Positions 19,660 to 23,948 of a stretch of DNA of 23,948 nucleotides are shown piece after piece. The position numbers and the translations under genes were made by a program. Numbering within the stretch: position 1 is the first letter of the stretch; each line of letters begins with the position of its first letter. Below the pieces are notes generated by a model. That model was not told the DNA's origin, did no database searches, and saw only the letters and a list, made by a program, of their open reading frames with translations. The stretch is from Pelargonium nanum. Taxonomy: Eukaryota > Streptophyta > Magnoliopsida > Geraniales > Geraniaceae. The stretch is taken from positions 1 through 23,948 of the forward strand of contig JAYMTF010001352.1 of NCBI GenBank assembly GCA_036897485.1, read 5' to 3'.

Positions 19660-22600
19660 AGGATGTATCCAGAGAATGTGAATGTGAGTGTGGGTGTGGT
19701 TCTGGACCTCAAGACTTTGGGTGGGAAGGTGGGGCTGAGTTGCATCCAAATGGGTCTATCAGACTACTATCTCTCACACAGTTACTATAAAACCAGGCTG
19801 CTACTACACCCCATGGATTCGAATAGTGATGTCATTGGTGCAGCTGCTGCAGGTACTAATCTCTCTCTTTGATGTTTATGTGATTCATTATTTATTTACT
19901 CCATCTTTGATGCTTAACAACTTTGTTGTTTTATGCTTTGGAAATGAAGCTGTACATCTGATACAAAATGTGGGAGTCCAAGCCCTGATCGGCCCAAATT
20001 CATCGATGCAAGCCAACTTTGTGATTAATCTAGGAGAGAGAGCAGAAGTGCCAATTGTTACATTCACTGCATCTAGTCCTTCTCTTGCTTCCATTAGGAG
20101 CAAGTACTTCATTCGAGCTGCACAAAATGACTCGACACAAGTTAAGGCCATAAGTGCAATTGTTCATGCCTTTGGATGGAGAGAAGCAGTGCCTATTTAT
20201 GTAGACAACGAGTTTGGCGAGGGGATAATTCCATACTTGACTGATGCTTTGCAAGAAGTTGATGCTCGAGTTCCTTACCGGAGTGCCATTCCTCCAGATT
20301 CCTCGGATGAAGAGATTGAGGACGAGCTTCGCAAACTGATGACAATGCAAACAAGAGTATTCATTGTGCACATGCTTCCTCATCTTGGGTCTCGGCTTTT
20401 TACCAAGGCGAAAGAGATTGGAATGATGAAGGCAGGCTATGTTTGGATCATGACTGATGGAATAGCTAATGAGATCAGTTTAATAGATCCTACAGTTCTT
20501 GACTCCATGCAAGGAGTGTTGTTTGTAAAGACATATGTTCCTAAAACACAAGAGCTTCAAAGCTTTAGAGCCAGATGGAAAACAAAATTTCAGCAGGACA
20601 ATCCAACCATTGTGGATGCAGAATTGGACATTTTTGGATTGTGGGCTCATGATGCTGCTGTGACACTCGCGCGGGCAGTTGAGAAGGCTGCAAATGCAAA
20701 CATTGCCTTTGAAATGACAAATAGTACTTCTGGCAGTACTAAAACATGTCTTGACACTTTTGTTGCCTCTGAAAATGGTCCTAGACTTCTCCAAGCATTG
20801 TCAAATTCTCATTACAGAGGCCTATCAGGAGATTTCAGTCTTGTCAATGGGCAATTGCAATCATCAACATTTCACATCTACAATATAATTGGCAATGGCT
20901 GGAAAGGAGCTGGATTTTGGACTCCAAAAAGTGGCCTTATAAATAAACTGAATTTGTCAAGAAGAAGTATGCATTCTAGTTCTAGAGCTGACCTTGCAAC
21001 TATAATATGGCCCGGGGATTCTACTTCTGTTCCTAAGGGTTGGGAAATTCCCACGAACGAGAAGAAGTTGAGAATAGGAGTTCCATGGAAGGAAGGTTTT
21101 GGCGAATTTGTTAAAGTGACTCGAGATCCTGTCACTAACACAACAAGTGTTACTGGATTCTGCATAGATGTCTTCAATGCTGTAAAGGAAGTACTACCAT
21201 ATGCTCTTCCTTGTGAGTTCATTCCCTTTGAAAACGCCAAAGGCGAGAGTGCAGGTACTTACAACGATTTGATCTATCAAGTGTATCTTCAGGTTAGCTA
21301 AACTCTTCATCATTTCTAGTTTTTGTACATAAATTTTTAGTTTATCACATTCAGAATGTGCATTTTGGAATGTGCATAACAGAATCTTGATGCTGTGGTT
21401 GGAGACACAACTATAGTTGCAAACAGATCTCAGTATGTAGACTTCACATTGCCATACACTGAATCTGGTGTGTCAATGATTGTTCCAATTGGAGACAAGA
21501 ATAGGAAAAGTGCAGCTTGGCTTTTCTTGAAGCCTTTAACATGGGAACTTTGGGTGACAAGTGGATGCTTCTTTGTGTTTATTGGTTTCATAGTCTGGGT
21601 TCTTGAACATCGCGTAAATCCAGAGTTTGGAGGATCTACTTCAAAACAAGTAGGCACAGTCTTCTGGGTCTCCTTCTCTACAATGGTTTTCGCAATTCGT
21701 ATGTGATATCATATCCCTCACCTTCCTGTTTTTGTAGCAACAACATATTCTATTATGCTTATAAACTTTTTACTGATATTTGTGCAGGTGAGAAAATAGT
21801 GAATAACTTGACTAAGTTTGTGATAATTGTATGGTACTTTGTGGTACTTGTGCTCACTCAGAGCTACACTGCCAGTTTATCCTCTACTTTAACAACTGAG
21901 AAACTGCAGCCAATTGTTACAGATGTGAAGTTGCTGATAAAAAATGGGGAGTATGTTGGCTACCAAAAGGATTCTTTTGTTTTGGAAATCTTGAAAAAGC
22001 TGGGTTTTGATGAATCTAGGCTCAGAGCTTATAAAACTGTAGAGGAATGTCATGAGCTTTTCATGAAAGGAAGTGGAAATGGGGGCATCTCTGCAGCTTT
22101 TGATGAAGCTCCCTATACAAAGATTTTTCTTGCACAACACTGCTTGCAATACAATGCCATTGAACCCACTTTCAAAACTGACGGATTTGGCTTTGTATGC
22201 TCTCTAATCTCTATCTATTTCTCTCATATCTGCAAAATTCTCATGTGGGTAAATGGCTTAATGTGCAGGTTTTTCCAAAAGGGTCTCCACTAGTAGCTGA
22301 TGTTTCAAGGGCAATCTTGAATGTGACTGAAGGGGACAAAATGATGGAAATTGAAAGGACATGGTTAACACCAAAAACCAGCTGTCCAGATCCTTCTAGC
22401 ACACTGATACCATCAAATAGTCTTGGTCTTGAGAGTTTTGGTGGTCTATTTATTGTTGCTGGAGTTGCTGCAATGCTAGCTCTCATCATATTTTTGGTGC
22501 TGTTCCTCTATGACCAGTTGGATGTTATCATGACCAGCAGCTCTGATCCAAATGCTTCAACATTGACACAAAAATTCAAAGTTTTGTGGGGGAAGTTTAA

Positions 22601-22859
22601 TGAAAGAGACCACAACTCGCGCGGGTTCAGGAATGCTAGCAACCCAGCAGCACCAGAACAAGCTCCACCAGCATCAGATCAAAGGCCTAGTACTGAATTA
22701 GGAGATTCAAATCCTCAAGCATCTCCACAGACTCCTCCTTCAGCAGTGGCTCAAGTAGAACAAGCTCCACCAGCTTCTGTTCAACAATCTCCACAGCCAG
22801 CATTAACTATTGAGCTAGCTTGCCCAAATCAGGAGAGACCACAAACTAGTCATGAATGA
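19579..22859 (+). CDS. GLR2-like: Glutamate receptor-like channel, GLR2 clade, intact five-exon gene (second copy)
   Basis: Exons: 19579-19852, 19950-21292, 21383-21698, 21788-22194, 22269-22859; 976 residues. The start ATG has an excellent context (acaATGg). Residues 1-24 are the signal peptide (ends SAMA). The amino-terminal domain covers about 30-450. S1 begins at KKLRIGVP (463), with R554 in the ANR motif and DFTLPYTESGVSM after it. M1 is about 595-613 and the pore loop 631-643. The pore ends in FAIRE, where the first copy has the usual FAHRE. M3 is 654-676 with SYTAS at 670-674, followed by an unusual TLTTEKL in place of LLTVQQL. S2 has D750/E751 (FDEAPY) and the C763/C819 pair. M4 is about 838-861. 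The cytosolic tail (862-976) is rich in P, A and Q, has EQAPPAS twice, and ends near IELACPNQERP, a motif shared with the first copy. All four introns match that gene in position and phase, so the two are tandem duplicates. No lesion seen. Confidence 0.94.
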
Positions 22860-23100
22860 CATTGTAAAATCAAACTATAATGTATAGGGGCAAATAAGTC
22901 AGTTGCAATTAGTGCATGACTTGCATTAACTAGTATAAAACAAAAATGCATGACTGAACTTCCAAGAACCAACAATTTCTGTGAAGAATCTTGGAAGTTG
23001 CATGTAATTGGCCATGAACCAACATTTGGGTTAGAAAGTAGGAAACTGTCAATTTTTGAAGAATCTTGGAAGTTGCAGACAATGGAAGTCTAATGACTAT
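22860..23100 (+). other. 3' flank of the second GLR gene, with an imperfect tandem repeat
   Basis: No gene. This is presumably the 3' UTR and terminator region. TGAAGAATCTTGGAAGTTGC occurs at 22982-23001 and again at 23057-23076, each preceded by a CAATTT block, so about 75 bases look tandemly duplicated with drift. No clear AATAAA signal is present. Confidence 0.55.
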
Positions 23101-23330
23101 GGGCTTGTTTAGTTATGGAGTATTCCTTCAGTTTTCCAGAAAACTGTTATCAGAAAACTAAAAAACTTGTTTAGTTGCACAGTTTTTCATTTGGAAAACT
23201 GGCTTCCAGTTTTCCAAAATGGAACACAGTTTTTTTTTGTTTTCCAAATAGATTACTCATTTTTCCACTGCTCATTTTTACTTGTTTTCTGTGTGATTAT
23301 GGTTTTCTCCTTTTTTTTTCTATGTTCTTG
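23097..23330. mobile_element. MITE-like (possibly hAT-type) fragment rich in TTTTCC/GGAAAA palindromes
   Basis: ATGGGCTTGTTTAGTTATGG at about 23098-23118 resembles the terminal GGGCTTGTTTGGTT phrase of hAT-type MITEs, and CTTGTTTAGTTGCACAG recurs at 23165-23181. Inside are two hairpins: CAGTTTTC/GAAAACTG around 23129-23146, and a perfect 13-base arm pair (23189-23201 and 23205-23217) with a 3-base loop. GTTTTCCAAA is repeated again near 23240. Such subterminal repeats are typical of hAT elements. The opposite terminal repeat is not seen, perhaps cut off by the copia element. Confidence 0.4.
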
Positions 23331-23455
23331 TAAAGTTTGGGACTGAAAACTTATTATTTATGAATACCAGTGCTCTCAATATATACATGTACATGGGAAT
23401 TAGATCAGAACTAAAGATCCCTAATTCTAGTACATATCTGAACACTCCCCCTCAA
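23331..23455 (-). mobile_element. Start of 3' LTR and polypurine tract of a Ty1/copia element
   Basis: On the minus strand TTGAGGGGGAG (23455-23445) is a polypurine tract directly before TGTTCAGATATG (from 23444), the typical TG start of a copia LTR. The polypurine tract overlaps the stop codon of the pol frame, as usual in this group. The LTR runs leftwards; its far CA end and the target-site duplication cannot be fixed, so the left limit here is a guess. Confidence 0.6.
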
Positions 23456-23946
23456 GCTGGAGCGTATAGATCATATGCGCCCAGCTTGTTACAAATATAG
23501 GCTATGCGAGGCCCTCGAAGTGATTTGGTGAATATGTCTGCTAGCTGGTCTTTGGAGTTGACAAAGCTAGTAGTAATCCACCCTGACATAATCTTTTCTC
23601 GAATGAAGTGACAATCAATCTCAATATGTTTTGTCCTTTCATGAAAAACAGGATTGGATGCGATGTGTAGAGCTGCTTGATTGTCACATATCAATTTCAT
23701 TTGAGAAACCTCCACGAACTTTAACTCCTGAAGAAGTTGTTTTAACCAAATAAGTTCACATGTAGCTAGAGCCATAGCCCGATATTCAGCTTCTGCGCTA
23801 GACCTAGCAACAACATCTTGCTTTTTACTTTTCCAGGAGACTAAGTTATCGCCGATCAGTACACTGTATCCTGATGTTGAACGTCTATCTGATGGGGATC
23901 CTGCCCAATCGGCATCTGAATATCCAATGACCTGAGAATGAACTAA
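23452..23946 (-). mobile_element. Ty1/copia retrotransposon pol, RNase H end (partial, runs off the window)
   Basis: The frame is open from the right edge to a TGA at 23454-23452, 164 residues, with the 5' part outside the window. The copia RNase H signature is complete and in order: GYSDADWAG with the first catalytic Asp, then RRSTSGYSVLIG, SWKSKKQDVVARSSAEAEYRA with the catalytic Glu, CDNQAALHIASNPVFHERTK with the catalytic Asp, HIEIDCHFIREK, then QLADIFTKSL near the C terminus. RNase H removes the RNA template during reverse transcription. No stop or frameshift is present in the visible part, so the insertion is probably fairly young, although intactness of the rest cannot be judged. Confidence 0.95.
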
Positions 23947-23948
23947 CA

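Noticed and set aside
1-23948. CRISPR arrays, bacterial operons, insertion sequences or phage
   Set aside because: Nothing of this kind is present; intron-split plant genes and plant transposons account for the recognisable content.

Overview
This is plant nuclear DNA. It is AT-rich, its genes are split by canonical GT-AG introns, and every protein matches a plant family (a plant GLR2-clade glutamate receptor-like channel, plant TAF10, an Arabidopsis-like Rossmann protein). Copia and SINE/MITE-like debris lies between the genes. The organism is a eudicot; a Rosaceae-like genome is my impression only, and the species cannot be told from the window.

Layout. 1-1011 is flank and promoter, with a possible LINE tail at the left edge and a cluster of site II (TGGGCY) motifs. 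1012-7023 (+) is a ten-exon gene for a 287-residue, probably mitochondrial, NAD(P)-binding Rossmann protein like Arabidopsis At5g15910. 8036-11098 (+) is a six-exon TAF10 gene (146 residues), a histone-fold subunit of TFIID and SAGA. 11099-13317 is AT-rich spacer with no gene that I can support. From 13318 to 22859 lies a cluster of three GLR2-clade genes: an intact five-exon gene on + (13318-17108, 971 aa), a badly damaged copy on - (18783-17730), and a second intact five-exon gene on + (19579-22859, 976 aa). 23452-23946 (-) is the RNase H end of a Ty1/copia retrotransposon that runs off the right edge; its 3' polypurine tract and the start of its 3' LTR can be read.

How the genes relate. 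The two intact GLR genes have identical intron positions and phases and are tandem duplicates of a ligand-gated cation channel of the plasma membrane (signal peptide, amino-terminal domain, split ligand-binding domain, M1, pore loop, M3, M4, cytosolic tail). The copy between them is inverted. It shares about 260 bp of promoter plus signal-peptide sequence with the downstream gene as a head-to-head inverted repeat, but its body looks more like the upstream gene. It has lost nearly all of the amino-terminal domain, five pore residues, and the M4 exon, and carries one nonsense codon and two +1 frameshifts. The Rossmann and TAF10 genes are ordinary neighbours with no evident functional link to the receptors.

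The most interesting structure is this inverted, mosaic, minimal GLR pseudogene sharing a divergent promoter with an intact receptor. I do not see an undescribed biological system beyond that. Exon boundaries were placed by eye from splice sites and family resemblance; no alignment or transcript data were available.
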